DNA of 64,000 nt from SIG607 sp045648445 (GCA_045648445.1 JAZRNY010000035.1:1-64000); one strand, 5' to 3'. Shown: positions 35,201-42,638, counted from the first letter of the stretch. Notes: generated by a model not told the origin, from the sequence alone. A program made the numbers and translations.

Positions 35201-36446
35201 TAGGAATAGCGATATTAGTAAGGTTACTACAACCTTGAAATGCAGCTGCACCAACGCTTGTTACGCTATCAGGAATGGTAATACCGAAGAGATTGCAGCA
35301 ACCACGAAAAGCATTAGTTGCGATAACCTTTGTTCCTGTATTGATGGCATAATCACCGCTTTTTGTGGTTTTGCATTCCACTAAAACATTATTAATGTAT
35401 AAAACATCTTCCTGCCAGTTATTGCTGTTATTATAATAGGCTGTGTCATAAAATGCAGAACCACCTAAATCTTTTAAATTATCAGAAATGGTAATACTTG
35501 CGAGATTGCTACAACCATAAAACGCAGAGCCGTATATATTTTCAACACTCTCGGGAACGTTTATGCTTGTGATCTTGTTGCAACCATGAAACGCAAATGC
35601 TCCTATATTTTTTACAGTATTTGGAATGAAAATATTTGTGAGATTACTGTAGTTATAAAACGCAAATGAGCTTATGTTCTCTACGCCATTTGGAATTTCT
35701 AATTCCGTCAATAATTCTCCGTTAAGATAAAAGTTGTCAGCATTTCTAATAGGATTTGCATATTGGCTTGCAAAGCTGATTTTCAGCCACGCAGCAAGAT
35801 CGGTGATATATACGTCTGTAAGCCCGTTGCAAGCGTAAAACGCATGTTCACCAATGCTTTTTACACTATCGGTAATGGTAATACTTGTAAGACTATCCCA
35901 ACCACAAAATGCATAATGAGGTATGTTTTCTACTCCATCCGGCACTACTAATTCCGTCAACAATTCTTTGTTAAGATACACATTATTTGAATAACACATG
36001 GGATTTGCAAATTGGTCTTCAAAACTGATTTCCAGCCATGAGTTAAGGTCGGTTATATATATGTTAAGACTTTTACATCCTACAAATGCAGAACCGCCTA
36101 TGCTTTTTACACTATTAGGAATGGTAATGCTTCTCAGACTATTGGACTCACTATATCCATTGCGATCATTATATCCACAAAACGCATTTTTGCCGATATG
36201 TGTAACTCCCTCTTGAATTACTACGGAGGTTATATATGTACCCCAAGGCGCTGCTTTACCGTTAAAATAATCATAATCACCCATGGCACCATTGCCGGAA
36301 ACAACAAGTTCAGTTCCGTTAAGCTCCCACGTACATTCACCTGTAGTGCCGCTTGTTATTGCATTTGCAGTTATGCTACACAATCCTGTGGGCATAATTG
36401 ACAGCATTAAAACTATCGATAATACTACTGACAACACCTTTTTCAT
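32226..36446 (-). CDS. Giant secreted LRR / zinc-finger / Ig-like / dockerin protein
   Basis: 1406 residues from ATG 36446 (GGGGGAA upstream). Signal peptide (VLSVVLSIVLMLSIMPTG); residues ~50-590 are BspA-type leucine-rich repeats (ITIPDSVKSIGDSAFSSC pattern); then H-x-C..C modules; an InlB/Listeria-Bacteroides B-repeat (FDPNGGTS ... GYNFVGW); ~797-974 a cysteine-rich block with about eight CxxCxGxG units as in DnaJ; an Ig-like (Big_3) tandem at ~1110-1345; and a dockerin at ~1346-1406. It likely binds host or food surfaces and docks on a scaffoldin. A DnaJ-type zinc block in a secreted protein is unusual. Preceded by a structured leader RNA with a terminator. Confidence 0.88.
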   Translation of the reverse strand: MKKVLSVVLSIVLMLSIMPTGLCSITANAITSGTTGECTWELNGTELVVSGNGAMGDYDYFNGKAAPWGTYITSVVIQEGVTHIGKNAFCGYNDRNGYSESNSLRSITIPNSVKSIGGSAFVGCKSLNIYITDLNSWLEISFEDQFANPMCYSNNVYLNKELLTELVVPDGVENIPHYAFCGWDSLTSITITDSVKSIGEHAFYACNGLTDVYITDLAAWLKISFASQYANPIRNADNFYLNGELLTELEIPNGVENISSFAFYNYSNLTNIFIPNTVKNIGAFAFHGCNKITSINVPESVENIYGSAFYGCSNLASITISDNLKDLGGSAFYDTAYYNNSNNWQEDVLYINNVLVECKTTKSGDYAINTGTKVIATNAFRGCCNLFGITIPDSVTSVGAAAFQGCSNLTNIAIPNGVTSIGAFTFQGCSNLTNIAIPDSVKSIGDSAFSSCSSLTSVTIPDDVESISDSMFQYCSRLENIIVPDSVKSIGYLAFSGCGNLTDVTIPEAVERIGANAFAGCSSLTDITIPDGVKRINVYTFANCSNLTSVIVPDSVKRIDASAFLGCTMLADVFYKGSIIEKASISIFAQNQPLINANWHYDICVGAMTHIYDACYDTSCNRCGKTREAMHLYEWIIDRVATCGADGSKHEECSLCHGKRNENTVIYATENHSYEWIIDKENNCGVNGSQHEECSVCHARQNENTIIEANGNHIFKSETSGVCDVCGILRIIFDPNGGTSIEAVFVHSGEATEIPSVEPTRSGYNFVGWSTSKNGEVKYQTGDKLSSVNKSAILYAQWNKICKTCNGDGIEDYFEKCFLCDGKGFETSSSVRCGLCDGDGIIATSTNVSCPSCNGSGKGTSIKKCSFCHGNGKLCNICGGYAQTALQGVGWVCSRCGVPSFRSCNSCGGQGSWMSDECSRCEGTGNVSQSGSISCYQCSGTGNGRLDCKYCTEGSNKKTRSCTACNATGEVIRQSVSAPSAPAVHSFADTVITLEEISNGEYSIDGEIWQESPVFNGLEEGKEYTFYQRYAKTDTTLSSEPSAAVKLIAHNHTYDDTCDIECNICQTIREITHTYSSDCDTICNICFDERVAIKNHTFTDGCDLSCNECDHVRILENIDVTSKPQKTEYLERNEGLDVTGGKLTLYYTDGTSVEIAITSNMVSGFNNKIVGLQTLTVTYEGFEDTYDIKIVAKSLTSISATTKPNKTTYIESTALDDTGMVLTLYYNNNTSETITTGWVSEYDFSNVGTSVVEVTYGGKTCTYDVMVIAKTLTSIVIESEPYKREYVEGDDAFDTDGLKVKAYYNNNTSEVINDYTISGYDSSFGIKTIIVGYKGKTASFEVTVLLLGDCNGDGSVDATDLAVMKLFLAGLSNLSDTGLLAGDLNGDGEVNTTDLASLKLKLAGIE

Positions 36447-36460
36447 AAGTATTCCCCCAT

Positions 36461-36494
36461 AAAATAAAAAGTGCGTCAACCGAAGCTGACGCAC
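36461..36494 (-). terminator. Intrinsic terminator in the leader of the giant LRR gene
   Basis: 10-bp stem GTGCGTCAGC / GTTGACGCAC with a UUCG tetraloop (C-UUCG-G), followed by TTTTTATTTTA. It ends only 14 bases before the start codon, which marks the upstream RNA as an attenuator or a stand-alone RNA. Confidence 0.92.
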
Positions 36495-36496
36495 CG

Positions 36497-36672
36497 AAAA
36501 ACGCAAACTCCGATTGTCGCCAAACAAATTTCAAGTATGATGGGTTTCCCCACACAATAACCTGATGGAATTTGCGTTTTTACCAAATTCACACGATTAT
36601 TGTGTGCAAAAAGGGTAGACTTACCCCTTTGCAGGAAATATACAATCATACTTTTATCAAATTTGTTTGGCA
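36497..36672 (-). ncRNA. Highly structured leader RNA, candidate riboswitch or attenuator
   Basis: The predicted transcription start (~36671) coincides with the first stem. On the minus strand: P1 GCCAAACAAATTT-complement pair (36519-36531 with 36659-36671, 13 bp), P2 (36533-36541 with 36645-36653, 9 bp), P3 (36551-36560 with 36597-36606, 10 bp), a hairpin inside P3 (36568-36574 with 36584-36590), a GAAA-loop hairpin at 36541-36552, a stem at 36605-36633, and a 15-bp long-range pairing of 36567-36581 with 36497-36511 that would form a pseudoknot or an alternative fold. A terminator follows. No known riboswitch class matches from memory. Confidence 0.7.
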
Positions 36673-36677
36673 CACTT

Positions 36678-36706
36678 ATTATATCAAATTATATTTACTT
36701 TTTCAA
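36678..36706 (-). promoter_or_regulatory. Promoter of the structured leader and LRR gene
   Basis: TTGAAA, 17-bp spacer, TATAAT, immediately upstream of the P1 stem. Confidence 0.75.
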
Positions 36707-36722
36707 GTATTAGCATATTAAG

Positions 36723-36926
36723 TACAAAAAATATGGACACATCATAAAGGAAAACTCCAAAATGATGTGTCCAACTTTTTTATTATTGTTTTTTAAAATA
36801 GGTTTTTTGGGGTTGCCCGAAAGCATCAAAAAGGCTTATAACACCTTACTTATTAAGTGCTTCGTTAACTGCAACTGCGCAAGCAACAGTCATACCAACC
36901 ATGGGGTTGTTACCTGCACCGATAAG
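36723..36926 (-). repeat. Right direct repeat: 3' end and terminator of the GGGtGRT gene
   Basis: The source copy of 32018-32215. Contains the genuine terminator hairpin GGACACATCAT / ATGATGTGTCC at 36735-36772 and the gene's last ~27 codons. Confidence 0.85.
36735..36772 (-). terminator. Terminator after the GGGtGRT gene
   Basis: 11-bp stem GGACACATCAT / ATGATGTGTCC, with an AT-rich, T-containing tail on the minus strand. Confidence 0.75.
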
Positions 36927-37847
36927 ACCCATCATTTCAACGTGAGCAGGAACGGAAGAGGAACCTGCGAACTGAGCGTCAGAGTGCATACGGCCCATAG
37001 TATCGGTCATACCGTAAGAAGCAGGACCTGCAGCCATATTATCGGGATGGAGAGTTCTACCTGTACCGCCACCGCTTGCTACGGAGAAGTACTTCTTGCC
37101 CTGTTCGATACATTCTTTCTTATAAGTACCTGCAACAGGATGCTGGAAACGGGTAGGATTGGTGGAGTTACCGGTGATGGAAACGTCAACACCTTCAAGA
37201 TGCATAATAGCAACGCCTTCACGAACGTCGTCTGCACCGTAGCAACGAACCTTAGCGCGTTCGCCGTCGGAATAAGCGATTTCTTCAACAACGTTTACTT
37301 TACCGGTGTAGTAGTCAAACTTAGTCTGAACGTAGGTAAAGCCGTTAATACGGGAAATGATTTTAGCAGCATCTTTACCAAGACCATTAAGGATAACACG
37401 AAGGGGTTCTTTTCTTGCTTTATTAGCACTCTTAGCAAGACCGATAGCGCCTTCAGCAGCAGCGAAGGATTCGTGACCTGCCAAAAATGCAAAACACTTG
37501 GTTTCGTCTCTGAGAAGCATAGCGCCGAGGTTACCGTGGCCAAGACCAACCTTACGGTCGTCAGCAACGGAACCGGGGATACAGAAGGACTGAAGACCAA
37601 GACCGATCTTTTCAGCGGCTTCAGCAGCGCTTGCTACCTTATCCTTGATAGCGATAGCACAGCCTACAACGTAAGCCCATGCAGCGTTTTCGAAACAAAT
37701 AGGCTGAATGCCCTTTACGATGCCGTAAGCATCAACACCTGCATCGTCGCAGATTTTCTTTGCTTCTTCAATAGAAGCAATGCCATGTTTATTAAGTTCC
37801 GCATTGATTTGGTCAATACGTCTTTCATAACTTTCAAATAATGCCAT
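36846..37847 (-). CDS. GGGtGRT protein
   Basis: A 333-residue soluble protein of the clostridial GGGtGRT family, named for the motif seen here as SVASGGGTGRTLHPDNMAAG (about residue 255-275). Glycine-rich turns and cysteines are scattered (CFENAAW, CIPGSVADD). The biochemical role is not established. It always tends to sit beside a NifU-like scaffold gene, as here: the neighbour at 37866 ends 18 bases upstream, so the pair is one operon. A degraded copy of its 3' end lies at 32138. Confidence 0.85.
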   Translation of the reverse strand: MALFESYERRIDQINAELNKHGIASIEEAKKICDDAGVDAYGIVKGIQPICFENAAWAYVVGCAIAIKDKVASAAEAAEKIGLGLQSFCIPGSVADDRKVGLGHGNLGAMLLRDETKCFAFLAGHESFAAAEGAIGLAKSANKARKEPLRVILNGLGKDAAKIISRINGFTYVQTKFDYYTGKVNVVEEIAYSDGERAKVRCYGADDVREGVAIMHLEGVDVSITGNSTNPTRFQHPVAGTYKKECIEQGKKYFSVASGGGTGRTLHPDNMAAGPASYGMTDTMGRMHSDAQFAGSSSVPAHVEMMGLIGAGNNPMVGMTVACAVAVNEALNK

Positions 37848-37865
37848 AAGTCACTGCCTCCTTAA

Positions 37866-38558
37866 TTATTCTTCACGGGGGTCGATGAGTTTTGCAGCAT
37901 CATCAACACGTCCGTACTGTCCGCTAGCCTTTTCTAATGCTTCGTTAGCGTCCATACCTTTTTTAATCATATCCATCATCTTACCAAGATGAACGAATTT
38001 GTAACCTGTGATTTGATCGTCCTTGTCAACGGCAATCTTGGTGATATAGCCTTCAGCAAGTTCTAGATAACGGGGGCCCTTAGTCTTGGTAGCATAGGTA
38101 GTACCAACCTGAGAACGAAGACCCTTACCTAAATCTTCAAGACCTGCACCGATGGGAAGACCATCTTCAGAGAATGCAGTCTGAGTACGACCGTAAACGA
38201 TTTGTAAGAAAAGTTCTCTCATAGCGGTGTTAATAGCATCGCAAACGAGGTCGGTGTTGAGTGCTTCAAGAATGGTTTTGCCAACCAAAATTTCGGAAGC
38301 CATTGCTGCAGAGTGGGTCATGCCGGAGCAGCCGAGAGTTTCAACGAGAGCCTCTTCAATGATACCCTCTTTAACGTTAAGGGTAAGTTTGCAGGTACCC
38401 TGCTGAGGAGCACACCAGCCCACACCGTGTGTAAGACCGGAAACATCCTTTACTTCTTTTACCTGAGTCCAGGCACCTTCCTGCGGAATAGGTGCAGGTC
38501 CGTGGTATGCGCCCTTAGCAAGAGGACACATTTTTTCTACTTCATGTGAGTATTTCAT
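37866..38558 (-). CDS. NifU/IscU-like iron-sulfur cluster scaffold protein
   Basis: A 230-residue protein starting at ATG 38558 with AAAGGAG upstream (an in-frame ATG at 38606 lacks a site). The IscU-type core is visible: CAPQQGTCKLTLNVKEG, LGCSGMTHSAAMASEILVGK, then VCDAINTAMRELFLQI. Cys residues in GWCAPQQGTC and GCSG are candidate cluster ligands. The C-terminus (residues ~150-230) is specific to this clostridial subfamily. Together with the GGGtGRT gene it forms a two-gene operon that may deliver clusters to an unknown target. Confidence 0.82.
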   Translation of the reverse strand: MKYSHEVEKMCPLAKGAYHGPAPIPQEGAWTQVKEVKDVSGLTHGVGWCAPQQGTCKLTLNVKEGIIEEALVETLGCSGMTHSAAMASEILVGKTILEALNTDLVCDAINTAMRELFLQIVYGRTQTAFSEDGLPIGAGLEDLGKGLRSQVGTTYATKTKGPRYLELAEGYITKIAVDKDDQITGYKFVHLGKMMDMIKKGMDANEALEKASGQYGRVDDAAKLIDPREE

Positions 38559-38681
38559 AACAGAACTCCTTTCGGTTAATCCGCCTTTATAGGCGCTTCG
38601 AAACAATTATATCATACTTTTTAAAATATGCAATATTTTTTCACCAGGAAATACGTGTTTTTGACAATTTTTTCACATATT

Positions 38682-41447
38682 TCACAGTAATCCTGCAAGA
38701 TAGAGTTTAAGTTTAGCAAGGTCAACGGAATTCACTTCGCCGTCTACGTCAAAATCGTATACAACAGGGTCGTATGTGTCAATTCCTGCAAGTGCCAATT
38801 TAAGCATCGCCAAATCCACCGTAGAAATTATACCGTCTTTATTACAGTCACCGGGAAGAACGTCACTCCACACAGCGTAGAGTGTTACACTTTGGGTAAA
38901 CACGTAATTTTTATCTGCTAAATATTCTACTTTGCCATCTTTAACGCTTGACCAACCCATAAACACTTTACCGTCAAATTTCATATCGGTCATTTCAATT
39001 GTATAATTACCATTAAAGTCCAAAACGGCTGTTTCGGGCTGACCCGTACCGCCGTTAGCGTCAAAGTGAATTTTTATAGGCTCATAGGTTTTAGGGTTTA
39101 TAGAAAATTCTTTTATGAGCGTTATGTTATTATATCCGTCACGGGCATAAACCTTTGTGTTGTAAATACTGTCAGATGTTGAAAAATCGGAAGTTTTAAC
39201 ACGAACGGAATATACGTTTTCACCTATTGCACCTGCAATATGTTCTTTTTCAACACCGTTTACGGTAGTTTTTGCATAAACCGAACTAAGCCCAATATCG
39301 TCGGTAGCGTATACTACCAACGTATAACCTGTTTCATCAATATCAGCAACGTCTATAAGATTTCCTTCGGGCGCTATTTTATCAATTATATTAAAGGAAA
39401 TTTTATGTATACTTTTTATTGTTACGTCGCTACTGGTAAAAATTTCAACGGTATGTTCACCGTAAGAAAGTTCTTTTGCGCTAAGCACTAATTTAAAACC
39501 TGCATAATCGGTAGTACATGCGCTGTAAGACTTTTTTACGTCGGTACGTTTTTCACTAGCCATTGGAATTTTAGCGCCACCGTCAACTGAATAGTAGCAA
39601 AGCGCCTCGCCGATATTGCTAAATGCCCAACCACGAATTGTTACGGTATCATCAACAGTATAGTCCTGACTGCCTGTCGGACTTTCAAGTTTAGTCTGAA
39701 AAGCAATATTTTTTCTGTTGCCGCCGTAAAGGGTAACATTACCAACCGGAATATAGCCTGTATAACCTTTTCCGCTTTTAGTAACGCTAACTTTAAACAT
39801 TTTATTACCCTTTCCGTCATAGGTAATACCTAAAACGGTAACGGTATCTCCCTTTGATAAACTGCAAACCTTAGTTGAGCCGTCGGGAGTAGAAACAAGT
39901 GAACAAGCGGTATTAACTGCATCTTTACTTTTAGCGCTTAAAGTTACTCGTTTATAGTAAATGTAACCTTCTTTGCCGTTACTTGCCACCCTTATATAAA
40001 ACCATTTATCACCGTCTTTATCAAAAGCCGCCTCTAAAACAGTAACCTTTGCATTAGCCGAAATGGTAGCAACAATATTATTTTCGGTTCCGGGCGCAGA
40101 GCGAAGATTATACGAAACGTTTGTGTAATCGTAGTCAGGTTCAACGGGTGCCGTATCAACAGAAACGAAATCGCTACGAATATAACCTTCGATTTTATCG
40201 TCGAAAACTATTACTTTATGCCATTTTTCACCTTTACTGTTAGTAACTGTATCAATAATTTCCAACTTGGTGCCTTTATTGTATTCACCTAATATATCAC
40301 CCGAAGTACTTTCACTGCTTCTGATTCTGACGTCATCGCCGTTTACGTAAGGAGTTTCGGTTTTTGTAACGATTTTAATAAAATCGCTGCGAATAAATCC
40401 CTCGTTACCGTCAGATTCTATTTTAACTTTGTACCAATATTCATCACTTTCGTTTTTTGTAACACCAAGAAGTTTAACGTAAGTACCGCTATCATATTCT
40501 TCAATTTTATCGGAATCTGTAGTTGGTTTACTTCTCAGACGTACGCTATCCCCGTTTATATGGTGCGTTTTTTGAGTATCGGTTTTATTTAAAAGAGTAA
40601 TAAAATCACTGCGGATATAACCCGTTTGTCCCGTACTTACTATTTTCACCTGATGCCATATTTTACCGTCTTCACCTGTAAGCGAATCTAGTATTTCGAC
40701 ACTTGTACCACTGTCAAAAGACGCTAATTTAGAATAATTTGTTCCTGCACCACTACGCATATTTACACCATCGCTGTTAACGTAGTCAAACGCAGGAGTC
40801 AAACTTCCCGAAGACGATGAAGAACCCGAATATGCCGGTGTAATAAATGCCTGAATAGCATCAGAAGACACTAAAATACTGTTGTAGCACACCTTATCAT
40901 CGGTAGCATTACCGTGCACAACCCATATTTTTTTAGCGGCAGAATCGTACGAGCAAACTATAGCCACGTGGGAACTTTCTTTATAGGTGCCATCGGCATT
41001 TTTATCGGGCCAATAATAACTTCCCGAATAACCATTTGTCATAGGATTGTACAGCACCAAATCTCCGCGTTTTGGGGTATAATCGTCTTTATAGTGATAG
41101 GTTCCGCTGTTTCTGAAATTATTCGCCTTGGCAGTTTTATGAATTATAGAGGTAGGAATACCCGCTTGATTTGCGCACCAAGCAATAAACATACCACACC
41201 ACTGAGCATAGGTGTAATTTTCACCGTACCAAGCGCCGTATTTAGTACCTACGGTGGTATTACCGAAATAACCTACCTGCGTCATTGCAACGCCGATAAG
41301 ATCTTCAATATACTTACCGGTATTATTCCAAGTATTAGGCTTTTCGTTGCTGTATGTAACGTCTGCCATTGCGTTAATAGGGCACAAAGCAGTAACGACA
41401 ATGACAACCGAAAGAAAACAAAGCAATACTTTTTTAAGGGTTAACAT
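38682..41447 (-). CDS. Secreted CHAP-type hydrolase with five SH3b domains and a dockerin
   Basis: 921 residues. Signal peptide (LLCFLSVVIVVTALCPINA), a CHAP-like cysteine peptidase/amidase domain (residues ~40-210, nucleophile Cys84 in QWCGMF, His160 in ESSHVAIV), then five bacterial SH3 domains (~225-560: VNMRSGAGTNYS, VRLRSKPTTDS, VRIRSSESTS, YNLRSAPGTE, ACSLVSTPDGS), beta-rich modules, an InlB-type B-repeat (FDANGGTGQ, GWSSVKDG) and a C-terminal dockerin (DCNKDGIISTVDLAMLKL, DVDGEVNSVDLAKLKLYL). It should cleave wall peptides while bound to the wall or a scaffoldin. Own promoter. Confidence 0.88.
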   Translation of the reverse strand: MLTLKKVLLCFLSVVIVVTALCPINAMADVTYSNEKPNTWNNTGKYIEDLIGVAMTQVGYFGNTTVGTKYGAWYGENYTYAQWCGMFIAWCANQAGIPTSIIHKTAKANNFRNSGTYHYKDDYTPKRGDLVLYNPMTNGYSGSYYWPDKNADGTYKESSHVAIVCSYDSAAKKIWVVHGNATDDKVCYNSILVSSDAIQAFITPAYSGSSSSSGSLTPAFDYVNSDGVNMRSGAGTNYSKLASFDSGTSVEILDSLTGEDGKIWHQVKIVSTGQTGYIRSDFITLLNKTDTQKTHHINGDSVRLRSKPTTDSDKIEEYDSGTYVKLLGVTKNESDEYWYKVKIESDGNEGFIRSDFIKIVTKTETPYVNGDDVRIRSSESTSGDILGEYNKGTKLEIIDTVTNSKGEKWHKVIVFDDKIEGYIRSDFVSVDTAPVEPDYDYTNVSYNLRSAPGTENNIVATISANAKVTVLEAAFDKDGDKWFYIRVASNGKEGYIYYKRVTLSAKSKDAVNTACSLVSTPDGSTKVCSLSKGDTVTVLGITYDGKGNKMFKVSVTKSGKGYTGYIPVGNVTLYGGNRKNIAFQTKLESPTGSQDYTVDDTVTIRGWAFSNIGEALCYYSVDGGAKIPMASEKRTDVKKSYSACTTDYAGFKLVLSAKELSYGEHTVEIFTSSDVTIKSIHKISFNIIDKIAPEGNLIDVADIDETGYTLVVYATDDIGLSSVYAKTTVNGVEKEHIAGAIGENVYSVRVKTSDFSTSDSIYNTKVYARDGYNNITLIKEFSINPKTYEPIKIHFDANGGTGQPETAVLDFNGNYTIEMTDMKFDGKVFMGWSSVKDGKVEYLADKNYVFTQSVTLYAVWSDVLPGDCNKDGIISTVDLAMLKLALAGIDTYDPVVYDFDVDGEVNSVDLAKLKLYLAGLL

Positions 41448-41502
41448 TAAAATTTTTCAGTCCTTTTATAGTAAACGAATAATAATATATAATAACAAAT
41501 TT

Positions 41503-41531
41503 ATAATAACATAAACAGTAATTAAAGTCAA
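41503..41531 (-). promoter_or_regulatory. Promoter of the CHAP/dockerin gene
   Basis: TTGACT, 17-bp spacer, TATTAT, AT-rich surroundings. Confidence 0.6.
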
Positions 41532-41544
41532 ACCCAATAATAAG

Positions 41545-41570
41545 AAAACCCGACGCCTTACGACGTCGGG
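41545..41570 (-). terminator. Strong terminator ending the orphan transcription unit
   Basis: GC-rich stem CCCGACG / CGTCGGG (extended by partly paired bases), followed on the minus strand by TTTTCTTATT. Confidence 0.85.
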
Positions 41571-41571
41571 A

Positions 41572-41862
41572 AATATTAACTGTACATTGGTAACACCCTA
41601 ACCTATTTAATGTTTATTAAAAGTTTTAGATTATACATTGGTCTCACCACATTTATTTTTTAAGAAAGGAATATTTATAGAACAAAACTCATTTATGTAA
41701 ATTTTAATTTAATTAAAGTATGCTATATTAACTTTGTCGTTAGCCAATTTAAATGAAGTTAATGCTTTTTGGGACTCACCTCTTTCAGTTTGATGGGGGT
41801 TGGTAAACGGGTTCGGCTTCCAATTTCATTGGTATCAGCCACCTTTCTGTCCTCTCTTTTCT
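41572..41862 (-). ncRNA. Orphan ~290-base transcription unit, possible small RNA or micro-ORF
   Basis: A consensus promoter (41869-41897) and a strong terminator (41545-41570) bracket this stretch, which contains no gene of normal size. A 27-codon frame at 41759-41842 (GTG start, GAGG eight bases before it) reads VADTNEIGSRTRLPTPIKL then KEVSPKKH. The same segment can fold: GGCT ... AGCC enclosing CCAAT/ATTGG. It may be a regulatory RNA, a leader peptide, or both. Its identity is not recognised. Confidence 0.5.
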
Positions 41863-41868
41863 GTCTTT

Positions 41869-41897
41869 ATTATAGTGCATAATATACTATTTGTCAA
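41869..41897 (-). promoter_or_regulatory. Consensus promoter of the orphan unit
   Basis: TTGACA, 17-bp spacer, TATAAT. Confidence 0.85.
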
Positions 41898-41949
41898 GTG
41901 TTTTGTTCAAAACTTTTATATATTTTTAAAAAAGTTATTAACAAATACA

Positions 41950-41976
41950 AAAAAGTCGCAAAATTTGCGACTTTTT
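41950..41976 (-). terminator. Terminator after the ATC-hydrolase-like gene
   Basis: 13-bp stem AAAAAGTCGCAAA / TTTGCGACTTTTT with almost no loop. Confidence 0.85.
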
Positions 41977-42016
41977 AAATTTTTCCGAACATTATGGCAA
42001 AAATCTAGTAACTAAA

Positions 42017-42511
42017 TTATTTCTTTATGTAACGAAGAGAACAAACGTCATCCCCTTTTGCTATACATTTAGGAAGTTCCAAAACGCTGCCGTAACACTC
42101 GCCTATTCCGTGGTCACCACACATAGCAATATCGCAAAGCAATGCTATTTCCTCGTCAGAACAACCCGCCTTTTGCCAAGCCTTAACAAGCGGACAATAA
42201 TGAAAATCTATTGATAGTTTATCATCGGTTGATTCAAGAATTTTCATTTCGAAAACCAACTGCGCAGGTTTTGTAAACAAGGTTTTCTTTAATCCTTTAA
42301 GACTGTCGGTCTTGCCTTTTTTCACAAGATTTTCTCCATGTGTAAAACCGCAACGTTTAATTGCATCCATTGCAAAATCTTTGGGTTCTAAACCTTTTTT
42401 CTTAGCCTCGTCACAAAGAAGATACAACCAAAAAGCCCTATGTTCAAGTTGTTCGCGAATTGCTTTTAAAAGTCCGTTTTTATATTTTGCTTCATTTTTT
42501 ACTATACTCAT
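42017..42511 (-). CDS. L-2-amino-thiazoline-4-carboxylic acid hydrolase-like protein
   Basis: A 164-residue protein of the ATC hydrolase family: an N-terminal helical part (LLKAIREQLEHRAFWLYLLCDEAKKKG), then DFHYCPLVKAWQKAGCSDEEIALLCDIAMCGDHGIGE with conserved Cys, Asp and His, and the ending CSLRYIKK. True ATC hydrolases make cysteine from a thiazoline; most clostridial members have untested substrates. A terminator follows. Divergent from the metallophosphoesterase pair. Confidence 0.75.
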   Translation of the reverse strand: MSIVKNEAKYKNGLLKAIREQLEHRAFWLYLLCDEAKKKGLEPKDFAMDAIKRCGFTHGENLVKKGKTDSLKGLKKTLFTKPAQLVFEMKILESTDDKLSIDFHYCPLVKAWQKAGCSDEEIALLCDIAMCGDHGIGECYGSVLELPKCIAKGDDVCSLRYIKK

Positions 42512-42610
42512 TTTTAATATTCTCCCTTTCGTTTTACCATATTATATATGCTTTTATAATTTATTGCAAGGTATGAAAAAGATATTTATAAAATATTTCT
42601 ATCTTTTCAC

Positions 42611-42638
42611 TTTACATTAAATTTTATTATTGTATAAT
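42611..42638 (+). promoter_or_regulatory. Promoter of the metallophosphoesterase pair
   Basis: TTTACA, 16-bp spacer, TATAAT. Confidence 0.55.

Noticed and set aside
33072..36401. Several plus-strand open frames opposite the LRR gene
   Set aside because: They are shadows of a repetitive, low-complexity coding strand, lack ribosome-binding sites and have no recognisable domains.
36555..36600. Hammerhead-like CTGATGG on the plus strand
   Set aside because: The conserved CUGAUGA and GAAA core parts do not occur in the right order or spacing.
36519..36671. MITE-like element with 13-bp terminal inverted repeats
   Set aside because: No target duplication is seen, the arms coincide with the predicted RNA start, and a terminator and start codon follow at riboswitch spacing, so a leader RNA explains it better.
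36762..37841. 359-codon plus-strand frame opposite the GGGtGRT gene
   Set aside because: It mirrors a well-supported gene, has no ribosome-binding site and its product looks like random Cys/Thr/Val-rich text.
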